A DNA stretch of 64,000 nt from positions 48,943,682 to 49,007,681 of the forward strand of contig JACMZG010001870.1 in the NCBI GenBank assembly GCA_018340805.1, given 5' to 3'. This document shows, piece after piece, positions 9,353 through 22,087 of this stretch. Both the position numbers and the translations under genes were made by a program. The stretch comes from Microvelia longipes. Taxonomy: Eukaryota > Arthropoda > Insecta > Hemiptera > Veliidae. The notes beneath the pieces were generated by a model. That model searched no databases. It was given only the letters and a program-made list of their open reading frames with translations, and was not told where the DNA came from. Positions within the stretch are counted from its first letter, which is position 1, and each line of letters starts with the position of its first letter.

Positions 9353-10486
9353 ATGGATCCTAAGAGTAAACAGGTCAAGAGAGAACTAATTAGGGTTAGA
9401 GATGCCGTGCGCAAGAAAAATCGCCTTATACGTGAAAGTAGGGCGATCGTGGAAAAGGAGGCTGAAGAAAGTGTTAAGCCTATCTTGGAACCTCTTAAAA
9501 ACATTTCTGAAACTTTAAATAAACACTTTCCGCTAGCGGGACAGATCGTAATAGTAGTAGTAAAAATAATCATGCAAATAGATCTACAGTTGGGACACAG
9601 TGGGAAGAAGGTGATAGTTTTGATGATGATGATGATGACGGCGACGACGGAAATAGTGATAACGTTTTTGATAGCGCCACCGAAACGGGAGATGAAGGAA
9701 AAATAGAAAAGACAAGTCTTGACGATTCTTTTTTACCGAAATTGGCGTCAACTTTAGTAAATAGTTCACCGTCTCCGCGAGCTAGAAGTCATTCCACCCC
9801 TAGTAATAGTAGTAGTAGTAGAATAAAAAATATCAGTGCCCGTCAAACACCGGTAACTCGGCGGCGTGCTAGTATAGACCAATTTCTAAGCAAAGTCAAT
9901 CCGTCAGCCCGAGTTTATGTAAAATGGTTATTGACCGGAAATTCGAGCATTCGTCAGGAATTGGACACTATTTACGGACCTAGGGTCGGTGCTCAGGGTA
10001 AACTCACAATAGGAGATTCAAATATGAATATAGACGGAAATCATTTGTACGTGAAAGGCAATGCATATCCGGCAACTCCGGGACTTTTCAAATTATTATT
10101 TCTACGCAAACCCGAACGTAAAGATTATACACTCGACGATTTAAAATTACACCGAAATTGTTAATGATACAAATTTAGCAAGGCGTGGCTATTCCAAATT
10201 TCAACGGTACAATACGTCCGGCGGGAAGTACAAGTCTTTATTAATGAAATTAGTATATAAACAAAACAGAAAAAATACTGGCCACGGTGTGGGAAAAAGT
10301 TTAACAGACGGTTTCAATGCTTACACGTCGCTAAAAACAAATTATGTTTACTGGGACAATGCAAACGAATTAGTAAATAGATTACGTTTATTAACGGGTT
10401 CAAAAATGGCGGGAAACACAGGGGTTGATAATGAAATAGAGTCTATTATAGAGGAACTCGAAGAGGCCGGTATTATAATTAAGTAA
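9353..10486 (+). CDS. DUF8207-like Polinton protein
   Basis: The N-terminal third is a charged helix (KQVKRELIRVRDAVRKKNRL, LEPLKNISETLNK), likely coiled coil. The middle is low complexity with an Asp-rich and a Ser-rich tract. The C-terminal part has IYGPRVGAQGKLTIGDS, LYVKGNAYPATPGLFKLLFL and YTLDDLNNY-type segments, which I recall from insect proteins annotated DUF8207 and which recur next to Polinton integrases. Function is unknown. Copy 1 has indels near 9525, 10146 and 10280; copy 2 is open from 19317 to 20270, so the gene is probably intact in reality. It starts four bases after the ATPase stop. Confidence 0.7.
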
Positions 10487-10575
10487 TAACTCCCGCGCCA
10501 TCGTCTATGCGTGCTTATACTTTTTTTTTTTTTTTTTCGTATAAAATAAACGTTAATGGAGCTGGGCAATCAGTA

Positions 10576-10935
10576 ATGTCTGTGAATAAGTTTGGAAAAC
10601 GTCGTAATCATTTTGATTTAGACGCACGCGGAGAAAGGGTAATAAATGTCGGGACTCCGATTTGTCCGACCGACGCGTGCACTAAAGCTTATGTAGACGA
10701 ATTAATCAATACCGTGTTAACACAATCCGGACCGATTAGTGATTCTAAAACAACTTCTAAATTACAACAACAACAGCCAATGGTTAATTTAAATAGTAAA
10801 GAGTACGTTGCAAAGTGGCAGTTTAGTTTATCCCCCGATGTCGCGCAAGCGCCAAATTTCGTTGTCCGCCGGCGATCGGCAACAAACAACGTTGAAAAAA
10901 GCTTTAGTTCAAGAGATTCATGCACCAGCCCGTAG
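10576..10935 (+). CDS. Small fibre-like protein
   Basis: A 119-residue protein with the segment DARGERVINVGTP followed by DACTKAYVDELI. This pattern is common in trimeric fibre and tail-fibre proteins, where a beta turn precedes a helical stalk. A Gln-rich tail follows (KLQQQQ). The 3' end overlaps the integrase start in another frame by 98 bases. A role as a vertex fibre or adhesin is inference from the motif alone. The start is ATG 10576; an upstream in-frame T-rich extension is unlikely to be native. In copy 2 the ATG is lost by an indel. Confidence 0.5.
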   Translation: MSVNKFGKRRNHFDLDARGERVINVGTPICPTDACTKAYVDELINTVLTQSGPISDSKTTSKLQQQQPMVNLNSKEYVAKWQFSLSPDVAQAPNFVVRRRSATNNVEKSFSSRDSCTSP

Positions 10936-11230
10936 AAATTTTCCTAGATCTCGAGTTATAATTAAAGGCGTCTTAGATGACAAGTGGGAGTCAGACCTTG
11001 TAGAAATGATACCGTATGAAGACATGGGATATCGGTATCTTTTAACAACAATTGATTGTGGCTCTAAAAAAGCTTGGGCAATCCCATTAAAACGCAAAAC
11101 TGGATTAGAAGTTGCTAATGCAATGCAAAAAATTTTCAAACAAGCTAAATTTACTCCGAAATTTCTTCAAACAGATCTTGGAAAAGAATATTATAATCGT
11201 GATTTTGCAAAATTGATGGCGGAAAACAAG
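10838..11230 (+). CDS. Polinton integrase, copy 1, cut by assembly N
   Basis: The first 131 codons of the retroviral-type (rve) integrase, up to the base before the N at 11231. They are the same as the complete copy starting at 20801 and include the first two catalytic aspartates (WESDLVEM and LQTDLGKEY). The third catalytic residue and chromodomain are missing because the sequence stops at the N, not because of a mutation. Confidence 0.9.
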
Positions 11231-11231
11231 N
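11231..11231. other. Single N: assembly join
   Basis: The only ambiguous base in the window. On its left is mid-integrase sequence; on its right the sequence jumps back to the end of the phospholipase gene (about 3245) and changes abruptly in quality. It marks a scaffold or gap-fill join. Confidence 0.95.
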
Positions 11232-14200
11232 AATACCAATAAACATGGTATTAAATAAAACATTAATTATTAATCCCAGTCAAATATGCGCCAACTGAAG
11301 ACCATAAACTAAGTCTTATAGTATTGGTGAAAGATATATTCTCAGTACGCTATAATAAGTAAAAAAACATACAGTAAATCTCACATAAACATCTCTGACT
11401 GAAAGCAGTCCCATCTAATATATGCACGAATAGCACAAAAAGATCTAAATATAATATACAAAAAACATTCATTAAACGAACAAAATGAAGAGCCTAGTAT
11501 CCTAGGTAATGGTACCGTTCCGATACTTGTAACAATTTCGGGCTTCCATCGATTTAGGTTATCTAAGAGTGATGTTGTATCTAAGTTTAAATATTCATTT
11601 TAACCTGAGTTCTCAAGTACAAAAAACTCTTTATGTTATAATAAAAAAAACTCATTTAGATATAACCTCCAGATCGGGCTCACTATGAACAAATTATATG
11701 ATTATACTATATTAAATTATAGATATGTAAAATTCTAAAAAAAATACTATAAAACACTATTTAAAATTTGTATTTAAGAGGTTTTATATTAATGGAAGTA
11801 GACGAAAACTTCCAGAATATAAATAACCGCACAACAATCTCCTACTGAGAATGCGTCGAATTTAAAATTTGCAAGGCACATCAGAACACTATCAGAAACG
11901 CATAAAACCCTCTATGGTTTCAGTAGCCTATTTATGTACACAATCGCGCTCACAGGTACCACGCCCAAGCTGAAAATAAAATTCATATGCTAATTGCGAC
12001 TACCATGTCCTAAAATTAGCTTAAATATTAAAAGGCGAACTCGCCAAAATTAATCAGATAAATACCGTTGAAAAAATCCAAACCCTTCATACCAGTTGAT
12101 CATTTGTGGTCATTGAATAAGTACAAGCCGTACTTTATGTTCTACTGTTTGTAAAAATTCTCAAGACAAGTACCGTACAGTAAGGTCCAATGTATCTAAG
12201 TTGAGAACATTCTCAGTATATGTAGAGATCTATAGGATTCACAACAATTTAATCTACTATACACACACTGGGGTAGAGACCGAGAGAAAAAAATGCATAA
12301 AAATAACAAAAAATAATTAACACATTTAAATAATATTTAAATTTATTTAGATTTGTAAGTATAACTATGGGTAAGTAAAAATAAAGAAGAATATGTAAAT
12401 AAAATAAATGAGTAACAAAAATTTAATTAATTTATAACTTACAAAAAACAAAACCACTATTAACAACCCTTCATATAGAGCTGAGGAGATCTATTGGTAA
12501 AAAAAAACAACATACAGCCACCATTGCTAATGTTTAATCCTAAAACTTCTATTTTTTGTTAAAGTTGTTCACATTAATTTGGGGCACACAACATCTATCA
12601 GTTAAAGTATTAAATATAGCAAAATAAATTATAGATGGGGTATATACCTATATATATATATAGTTATTATCATTTTCACATTTAAAAATATTTACAATTT
12701 TAATATTAGATAATATACAAATATTAAATTATCAAACAAATTAGTAATGAAATAAAGTGACAATAAAACATTAACACATTTAATAAATAATTACGTACGA
12801 TTAATTTAACAGCTAGTAAATAAAAACAAAACTATTACAAAAACAAGAAGGTCTAGCCACGTGACATAACTGGTTACCGGAATAAATATCAATAGATATA
12901 AATATATTAGTGTATGACCCATAGTATAGTATATATAAATATTACTACATAAATATTACTTAGTATTAGCTGTGCTTGAGAGCGAATCGCATTTAAACAT
13001 GCATCTATTGCTTCGAGTAAAATCATGACGTCCACGAATCAAATAGCTAATGACATTACCTAACTTTTTAGACTAATTTAAAACCGAACATTTAACCAAG
13101 TACATATTTTATAATCAAGATCGATAAATATATGTAAACGATGATTTCAGAGTAACTTACATTGAATTTACGTAATATATACTCAACACATTGTTAAGAA
13201 TGTTACCATCTTGTTACAGCATACCTATGGAGTAACTGGGACTTATATCTAATATATCTAAGATAATAATGATATTCTACATGTGATGGATTCTGAAGTC
13301 ACAGAAGCACTGCTGTATTTAGAACATTATATATTCTATTCACGTGAGAGATTTATATGACAGTGAAATATCTTCTTTAAAATATATCGGGACACTTCCA
13401 TTGACGTAAAAATAATATGAGTAGTGTAACATCTAAATTCATCACGTACCTTTAGCAGTCAGTGGAGGTACCTCATGGTCGCTGATAAACTGTAAAAATC
13501 AAAATGTTATCACCAGTAATATCAACCGGCTCTGGTGTGTATTAACCGCTGCAATTCCCTAGGACGGATGCACATTAATAATCTAAACATAATACAACAT
13601 TCTTATCAATCTAGAATTTATGGATTCCGATTAGACCCAAGATAGAGAGAGTCTTCATATAAATTAAAGTAACCGTAATGAACATGTTTGAGCGACTTAG
13701 TAAATTATTCTGATGCAGATACTGAGGAATCTAAGAATACATATTAAGTTCCACATATGTACAACCGTACTATATGTTATGTTTTCAAGCTATTAAATAT
13801 AAAAAAACATTAACCAAATGTCGTCCCTAGATCTGACAGTGGAATTGAGTAGATGCTAGGACTTCCTATTTAAGAGATACATTACGGCTCTAATGGCAAA
13901 TCTAAAATGCAAAAAATTCGTAGCTAACAAAAATACACAAATAATACACTCAAATATATGTTCTTTGAAGTTCCGTAAAAAATAATAAGAGAGACTAATA
14001 AAAAGAAGAACCTTAATTGCAACCTAACAACTATTTAAAGGGGCACACAACCAAAATATCTTCTTATTAACTATGCCACGAAAAACATTAAGAATATTAT
14101 ATATTATACTGACGTATAATACCTTATGTCTAGATAATAAAGTACCGCCAGACATATTTAAAGTCAACTGATTACACGAATAGGCTATACTATGTTAGTT

Positions 14201-16430
14201 AGTCCATAGGAAAAATCCGAAACGTCACAGGAGGGTATCTGATGAGACCAAGAAATCTATTCGAGAGGACATCTCATGAGCGACTGCTATAAGCGAATTC
14301 TTCTGACCTCCGCAATACGTACTCAGCGAGTAGAATCGGTCTTATCTGTGATGATGTAATAATGTCCAAGAAACCCAACTCCACGCCCCCCAGTGTACTA
14401 TATCGTATAGTAAGCATCAATGAAGTAAAGTAGTGCCGAGACAGAATATTACCAGTCATAAACAATAAAAATAGCGTGGCACTGATTGTCACACTATGAC
14501 GGAGAGATTATATTATTATGAACAGTCCACGGAGCCCACAACGCGAATATAACTGACATCAGAACATCAAAAATCTTGCATATATAAGTTGTAACGAGTA
14601 AAAGATAAGATAATAGTGAAGTATTATCCGGATATGAGAATGATTGCACCCAGCCGAGGTCGAGCTATAGTAAAAAGACACACAGAAATTACTACCATAT
14701 ATGAATGAACCAAATATGATATACATCTTCATTAACACCACTCGAACGTCGTCAATTTTATTGGAAACGACACTTAGCTTACGTTTGCTATCAACAAACA
14801 CCTATACGAACATTGACGTGATAATGGCCGCGAGAGTCGAATTAGAAGAAGAATCTGATTAATACTTTACATACAGTCAGTTCCAGCGCTTTACCTGATA
14901 GCATAAGAGGTATAACACCTGAGTATAACTAGTAAAGTTCTAAAACATATAGGTACGATCAACTAAGATTAAAAACCGCGAGTATAAATAGTAAAATAGA
15001 TTGAAAAAAATTAATTGCAGATCTTTATAATTGACATTCGCAGATATACACTTAGGAGCAGTTATTTCTACGAAGAGTTCATAGTCAGACATATATACAA
15101 GTGCTACCCGTGCGCTACGCACTCACATACGATAACGCAAATACGGAAAAGAGTGTCATTCATCACTGTCATATAATAGAATGAATACAGTAAAGCGAGT
15201 CAAAGCATCACGTAACAAAGTTTCAACAAATCTTGATAACTTCTTAGTTTATAAACGAAGCGAGTCCGGAAGCACCGACGGAAGAGCTCGATTGATCAAT
15301 CGAGAGAGTGAGTAAATGTAAAATGTATTAAGAGGAATCATACCAACATATTAACACCTCTTATCCAATAATGCACGCGGCATACATCTGATTTCTATAT
15401 CAATAATCGATCTAAAATAGAAAACTAATCATGAAAAGATTAGATTAGAACTCTCAATTAAAAATATACCTATGGTCTATTTTAAAGGTGCTCTAAAACA
15501 AATATATGACTGGCATTTCACATCAAGCGGCCGGACAAAATGAAAGTGCGATGAAAGTCATTATAGATACATCAAACGATGAAAATATCGACAGACATTA
15601 CACAGTTAACTATCCAAACATTCCCTGCTTGGAACAATTGCATTGTACACACATATGCTCTGTAATATTACGCGTAAAATGAAATATCTACATAGCGTCA
15701 ACACGTAAAATTATACGAACCAGGAAAGAAAGACAAACTAGATCTAAATAAATGTTCAATAACCGTTATAAAATCTCTCTCTAGCGTTTTAGAGAGCATA
15801 TACTTATATAAACTCACTGTATAGCTATTAAACGCACCCTATGAGAAACTGTTGTGAAGTTAAGAATCAAATCAAAGCATGGATGAAAATATCATCAACT
15901 TTGGAACATCGGCTAACAACACCATCACACACAAAGCACACAGATAAGTCATTCTTGTCTCAAAACACAATTGATACTGAACAATAAGTAATCACTTAAA
16001 AAACACACTGAAATAGACATGATGAGCAATTGCCGTCAACAGTACATTATGAATATTCGCAGGTTGAAACATTCAGTATACACAATTAACCAATATAAAA
16101 GATGAGAAAAATACTTCAAAAATCCCATGACCCAATATAATATAGCATATGATAAATAAACCGTCGTGGCAGATCTCCTATTGACTTACCACCAACATTG
16201 GCATAACTATACTACTAATATATAAAATATAGATATCTATTAAAAAATACAGTAATTACATCTATTATTGGTAATAAAACCCAGATTATATCTATATGTG
16301 TATTACAACAGCGCCGGGGTTAAATAAGCTCATACGATAAAACATATGCCGTATCATTAATACTCGTTGCCAAATTTAAAAAATGTACTTTACACGTTCC
16401 TCAGAACGTATCCTTACAAACCGCTTTTTA
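11232..16430 (+). other. Error-rich rendering of 3245-6430 (uncorrected read-like)
   Basis: Short exact words from copy 1 recur in the same order but are broken every few bases. Examples are the protease region at about 11690-12130, a TA-rich stretch near 12640, the penton start near 13025, the small basic gene near 14710-15010, and the capsid start near 15010. The stretch is about 5.2 kb for 3.2 kb of source, about 1.6 times longer, so insertions dominate. No long reading frame survives. Mutational decay would not produce this beside near-identical sequence; low-quality single-read gap filling would. No genes should be called here. Confidence 0.85.
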
Positions 16431-16735
16431 AATTTGAATTTCGATAAAAAGCGTGTGGCTTGGCTGTACGAGATGTACAGTAATTTTCAAAAGAGTTACT
16501 ACGGTAAAAGAGACGCAGCACCGTTGCTTTCATTCAATGATTTCATTAATTGTGCACCGTTAACGGTAATTGATTGTAGTCGTCAAGTTGAATCTGTTTC
16601 CTCGTCTCCCGTAGATATAAAACTTGAAATTGAATTTGAAGAAAATTGTCCCGCGGACACAGCTGCCTATTGTCTTATATTGAACGACAAAGTATACCAG
16701 TATTTCCCCCTCAGCGGCATAGTAACGAAGGGGGA
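16431..16735 (+). CDS. Major capsid protein, copy 2, readable C-terminal part
   Basis: Clean sequence resumes here and encodes the last 100 or so residues of the capsid protein as in 6429-6741. One G fewer in the terminal G run puts the stop of copy 1 out of frame, and the frame here reads on to 16823. The upstream part of the gene is inside the error-rich stretch. Confidence 0.8.
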
Positions 16736-16936
16736 TAAGAAAAAAACAAAACAAACATTTCACGCTTGTATGACTTGTACGGCCCTCAACCTTTTTTCTA
16801 TAAAGGGTCCAGTTTGTTTGTGACTCAAGTACAAGTAACTCCTCTCTCTCTCTCTCTTGTTTTTTAAATAATAACATAAAAAAGTTTCGTAAATTTTTTT
16901 TTCTTTCGATTATAAAAGTTTAAAATTAAAAGTGAA

Positions 16937-17472
16937 ATGGCCAGTGAATTAATTATTGACTTTATTTGCTACAGTGGTAGCCACTGCAAGAGCTGTAACC
17001 ATACGAAGTCGAGTAATTCGAGTTTTATTGTGAAAGAGCTCTGTCTCATAGATGCGAATAATGGTTGCTGCAACCATTACATCTTTAAACCCCAGTGCCG
17101 TCGGCCAACACTAATTTTGCAGATGATCAAAACAACAAGTGGTTATTTCAAAACTTTCACGGACTGCATTGGGATTCCGGCGATGTAGATTACAATAAAA
17201 TGGACGAGATAATTAAAAGGTACAGTGACAGCAGTGATAAAATATATGTTAAAGGGAGAGAGAAGAGGGAGTTTTTACGATCCCTCGGCATGGTGGACCA
17301 TGACGTTATAGAGATGGGCGAAATGGGGATGCCTGCATTTGCGGACCACGAATTTTGGTCCAAATTTAGCACCAAAGCTTGTTTGGACCACTCCAACACA
17401 ACATATTCCTGTGCCCGGGACCAGGCCCTAAAAATTTACACATACCTCTTTGGTAATAGAAGGATTTTTTAA
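16937..17472 (+). CDS. DnaQ/Maelstrom-like protein, copy 2, frameshifted
   Basis: Same gene as 6940-7476. A missing C at about 17092 splits it into two overlapping frames; the Glu of VKEL lies in the first and the CxxH...C residues in the second. Otherwise the two copies agree, so the shift is probably a sequencing error. Confidence 0.75.
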
Positions 17473-17541
17473 AGAAGAAAAAGAAGAAGAAAGTGCGTGC
17501 ATTTAACTATAATAATAATAATGTGTATGTATGTATGTATA

Positions 17542-17577
<36 letters not shown>

Positions 17578-17871
17578 ATTTATTTAATTACGTACTTGTA
17601 TATTTATACACAATATGTACGTGTAAATTATAGTAATAATTTTTATAAATAACGTTTTTATTTATTTTGATTTATTTTTTTTTTTTTTTAGTGTTTCACA
17701 TTTTTATTTTAATAAATAAATAAATGTATATAATGAAAAAAAGAAAATGTTTATAAATATGCTTTTAAATGTGTATTTATTGGCTTTTTAGTTTTAAGAA
17801 TATACCCCACCACCTATTAAAAATGAATAAATAGCACGACTAGCAACTTTTGCATCAGTACATTGTTAGCA
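17473..17871. other. AT-rich spacer, copy 2
   Basis: Counterpart of 7477-7895, with no gene. T-run and short-repeat lengths differ between copies, as expected of homopolymer error. Confidence 0.75.
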
Positions 17872-18544
17872 ATGGAGCCGAGTACACTGAAAACAGGTGA
17901 TTGCAAAAATTGCAATAAAGTCGTTTGCGAATATTTTCTTAATAGTTCTAATACAGGACCTTCTACACGAGGCTTTAAACTAGAACCAGTACGCTGGCAG
18001 AACCCGTCATTACATATGCTGTATTGGCGATATACCACATGATCTTGTTCACCGAGCTTTGAATTGTGGACTAAACATATAGATGACGAAGTTTTAACTG
18101 TAGTATGGTACTAAATTTACAGGTGATCATGGGCCAATTCAACCATCAGAGGCAGATATACAAATAAGTTTTGAAAAAGACGAACACAAACGTCTTACTA
18201 TGGGTACTGCTATGTGTACTAATGTTTTTAAAAGTACAAACAGTCTAGGGCACGCTACTTTTCCAGAGCCTATGACAAAGTCTAGCATTCACTTAAACGG
18301 TGATGTAGATTGGGATTATTCCATGAATAGACCGTCTGGAAGAAAAGTTTCATTGTTTATTACTTTGGCGCATGAGGTGGCGCACTCATTAGGGTTGTAT
18401 CATAATAATTCAGTTCATAGTTTACTTTTCCCAGGTATAGGCATGACAAGTTCCCCTCAAATTTGATCGATTACCAATTAAATTCTGTTGATATAGCCAG
18501 CATTAAAGGTCTATATAAGAAAGAACGTAAGACAATCAAACTAA
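17872..18544 (+). CDS. Matrixin metalloprotease, copy 2, several indels
   Basis: Same gene as 7896-8572. Small deletions near 18000-18110 and 18430 break the frame, yet the zinc motif HEVAHSLGLYH and the SLLFP turn are unchanged. Indels fall at different sites from those of copy 1, which supports error rather than shared decay. Confidence 0.75.
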
Positions 18545-18580
18545 TTCCATTTGTATATAACAAAGAAGAAGCACCGCCTG

Positions 18581-19312
18581 ATGTTAATAGATGCTAATAT
18601 GTTGTTTAAGAAACATCGTACTAAACTCGATGTGTCGTCGATTAATGCTTCTGAAAATGATAGGGGTGAAATAGAGAACCGTCACGGTCCGTGTTTGGTA
18701 AACAACCGATACGTGCACTGGTGTGTGCAGCCAGTGGGTCAGGTAAAACTTGTTTAATGATTAATTTACTTTTACACGAAAACGGGTTGAGATTTAAAAA
18801 CTTATACATTTACAGTAAAACTCTTCACCAGCCCAAGTATAGGTATTTAGCAAAAGTCATGCAAAAACTACCCGAAATTGGTTATTTTGAATTTTCCGAT
18901 TCAAATAACGTCGTCGAACCCAATGAGGTAAAAGATAGGTCAATTTGTGTATTTGACGATGTTATGACGTCTAATCAAGATATTATAAAACGTTATTTCA
19001 CTCAGGGACGTCACAACGGCATAGATACATTCTATCTTTGCCAGTCCTACACTCATCCCTAAACATTTAATAAGGGACCAGTGTAATATGCTGATAATTT
19101 AAAACCGATTACTAAATCTTAGGCACATTTATGATGACCATAAATACAGACATGTCATTTGACCGATTTAAAAAATGTGTCGCAAAACTTGGCATGATAA
19201 TGAGTACGGCTTTCTAGTTATAGATAAATTGTCCGACATAAATAAGGGACGGTATAGAAAAGGGTTTGACGTCTTTATAATCTTTGAAAAGCCCGAAGAG
19301 GCTTTCAGTTGA
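18581..19312 (+). CDS. Packaging ATPase, copy 2
   Basis: Same gene as 8627-9348. An earlier in-frame ATG at 18581 gives the N-terminus MLIDANMLFKK, a better start than that of copy 1. Deletions near 18693 and 19050-19180 break the frame; Walker A and B motifs are intact. Confidence 0.8.
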
Positions 19313-19316
19313 AAAA

Positions 19317-20451
19317 ATGGATCCTAAGAGTAAACAGGTCAAGAGAGAACTAATTAGGGTTAGAGATGCCGTGCGCAAGAAAAATCGCCTTATACGTGAA
19401 AGTAGGGCGATCGTGGAAAAGGAGGCTGAAGAAAGTGTTAAGCCTATCTTGGAACCTCTTAAAAACATTTCTGAAACTTTAAATAAAACACTTTCCGCTA
19501 GCGGGACAGATCGTAATAGTAGTAGTAAAAATAATCATGCAAATAGATCTACAGTTGGGACACAGTGGGAAGAAGGTGATAGTTTTGATGATGATGATGA
19601 TGACGGCGACGACGGAAATAGTGATAACGTTTTTGATAGCGCCACCGAAACGGGAGATGAAGGAAAAATAGAAAAGACAAGTCTTGACGATTCTTTTTTA
19701 CCGAAATTGGCGTCAACTTTAGTAAATAGTTCACCGTCTCCGCGAGCTAGAAGTCATTCCACCCCTAGTAATAGTAGTAGTAGTAGAATAAAAAATATCA
19801 GTGCCCGTCAAACACCGGTAACTCGGCGGCGTGCTAGTATAGACCAATTTCTAAGCAAAGTCAATCCGTCAGCCCGAGTTTATGTAAAATGGTTATTGAC
19901 CGGAAATTCGAGCATTCGTCAGGAATTGGACACTATTTACGGACCTAGGGTCGGTGCTCAGGGTAAACTCACAATAGGAGATTCAAATATGAATATAGAC
20001 GGAAATCATTTGTACGTGAAAGGCAATGCATATCCGGCAACTCCGGGACTTTTCAAATTATTATTTCTACGCAAACCCGAACGTAAAGATTATACACTCG
20101 ACGATTTAAACAATTACACCGAAATTGTTAATGATACAAATTTAGCAAGGCGTGGCTATTCCAAATTTCAACGGTACAATACGTCCGGCGGGAAGTACAA
20201 GTCTTTATTAATGAAATTAGTATATAAACAAAACAGAAAAAATACTGGCCACGTGTGGGAAAAAGTTTAACAGACGGTTTCAATGCTTACACGTCGCTAA
20301 AAACAAATTATGTTTACTGGGACAATGCAAACGAATTAGTAAATAGATTACGTTTATTAACGGGTTCAAAAATGGCGGGAAACACAGGGGTTGATAATGA
20401 AATAGAGTCTATTATAGAGGAACTCGAAGAGCCGGTATTATAATTAAGTAA
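19317..20451 (+). CDS. DUF8207-like protein, copy 2 (best-preserved version)
   Basis: Same gene as 9353-10486. The frame is open from ATG 19317 through the coiled-coil, Asp-rich (DDDDDDGDDG) and Ser-rich tracts and the DUF8207-like region to 20270, where a missing G shifts it; a further indel lies near 20430. It shows that the breaks in copy 1 at 9525 and 10146 are not shared. Confidence 0.7.
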
Positions 20452-20538
20452 TAACTCCCGCGCCATCGTCTATGCGTGCTTATACTTTTTTTTTTTTTTT
20501 TTCGTATAAAATAAACGTTAATGGAGCTGGGCAATCAG

Positions 20539-20898
20539 TAAATCTGTGAATAAGTTGGAAAACGTCGTAATCATTTTGATTTAGACGCACGCGGAGAAAG
20601 GGTAATAAATGTCGGGACTCCGATTTGTCCGACCGACGCGTGCACTAAAGCTTATGTAGACGAATTAATCAATACCGTGTTAACACAATCCGGACCGATT
20701 AGTGATTCTAAAACAACTTCTAAATTACAACAACAACAGCCAATGGTTAATTTAAATAGTAAAGAGTACGTTGCAAAGTGGCAGTTTAGTTTATCCCCCG
20801 ATGTCGCGCAAGCGCCAAATTTCGTTGTCCGCCGGCGATCGGCAACAAACAACGTTGAAAAAAGCTTTAGTTCAAGAGATTCATGCACCAGCCCGTAG
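20539..20898 (+). CDS. Small fibre-like protein, copy 2
   Basis: Same gene as 10576-10935, with the DARGERVINVGTP and DACTKAYVDELI segments unchanged. Indels at about 20540-20556 remove the start codon. Confidence 0.45.
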
Positions 20899-21762
20899 AA
20901 ATTTTCCTAGATCTCGAGTTATAATTAAAGGCGTCTTAGATGACAAGTGGGAGTCAGACCTTGTAGAAATGATACCGTATGAAGACATGGGATATCGGTA
21001 TCTTTTAACAACAATTGATTGTGGCTCTAAAAAAGCTTGGGCAATCCCATTAAAACGCAAAACTGGATTAGAAGTTGCTAATGCAATGCAAAAAATTTTC
21101 AAACAAGCTAAATTTACTCCGAAATTTCTTCAAACAGATCTTGGAAAAGAATATTATAATCGTGATTTTGCAAAATTGATGGCGGAAAACAAGATAAAGC
21201 ATTACAGTACGTATAGTAGTTTAAAAGCTACTATAGTGGAGCGGTTTAACCGAACCCTTAAAGAGGCTATGTGGAAGCATTTTAATATTATCGGTCAGTA
21301 CAAGTGGGTAAAATATTTGCCACAGTTACTCTCAGATTACAATAGTCGTGTACATCGTAGTACGGGTATGAGACCTAAGGACGTGACGAAAAAGCACGAG
21401 AGAGCCGTACTTGAACGTCTATACAAATATAAAATGAAGCAGAGATTTCCACGTTTAAAAATTGGCGACACTGTGCGTATAAGTCGTTACAAGACTCTAT
21501 ATTTGAAAAGGGTTATCTTCCCCGATGGACTAATGAGCAGTTTAAAATTGCCAAAGTTTACCCCAGATCTGTGCCCATGTACGAATTAATTGATGAAGAT
21601 AAACGTCCTATATTGGGCAAGTTTTACGAAGAGGAAATTCGTAAAACGCGATTCCCCAATTCATTTTTAATTGAAAAAATTCTTAAAAAGGACAAAAATC
21701 GTGCTCTAGTTAAATGGTTAGGTATGCCTAACGAAAAAAATTCTTGGATAACCTTAAAATAA
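20801..21762 (+). CDS. Polinton integrase with chromodomain
   Basis: A retroviral-type integrase that inserts the element into host DNA. The catalytic residues are probably D53 (WESDLVEM), D113 (LQTDLGKEYYN) and E147 (IVERFNRTLK), followed by the TGMRPKDV segment typical of this family. The frame shifts at about 21555, and the remaining C-terminal part (to 21762) holds KFYEEEIRKTRFPN and LVKWLGMPNEKNSW, a chromodomain-like end. The start ATG lies inside the fibre-like gene, overlapping it by 98 bases in another frame. This is the only full-length copy; the first is cut at 11230. Confidence 0.9.
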
Positions 21763-22087
21763 ATTATATTATTTTTTTTTTTGTTAAGCGACAATCTTTT
21801 TCTACTTTTGTTCCAATTTGTTCATGTACGTGCGCGTGTTGGTTGTTTGTTTACAATCCAATGCACGTGCCCATGACAACCTGCGGTTAGGTGGTAGGTC
21901 ACAAATGGTAGTAGTGGCGATGCGTAACCATGCGAAGGGGTGAGAAGTGGGGTGTGACGCGGTAGAGTTGGATTTTGTCATTGCTTGCTGTCGTTTAATA
22001 TTAAACTAATTAATTCCTTTTTTGTTCGAAACGCGCCTTTTTTCCTGTTATTGATATCGTTTATAAAGCTCGTACTCTAAATAAAAT
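21763..22087. other. Spacer after the integrase
   Basis: No gene is seen in these 325 bases. They have a T-run after the stop and a GC-richer patch (about 21820-21970) with GT-rich words. This is the first single-copy sequence of the element to the right of the duplicated part. Confidence 0.6.

Noticed and set aside
11232..16430. A diverged ancient second Polinton, with short open frames on both strands
   Set aside because: The sequence follows copy 1 word by word with insertions at every scale and joins near-identical DNA at 16430. Decay would not change rate abruptly at one base.
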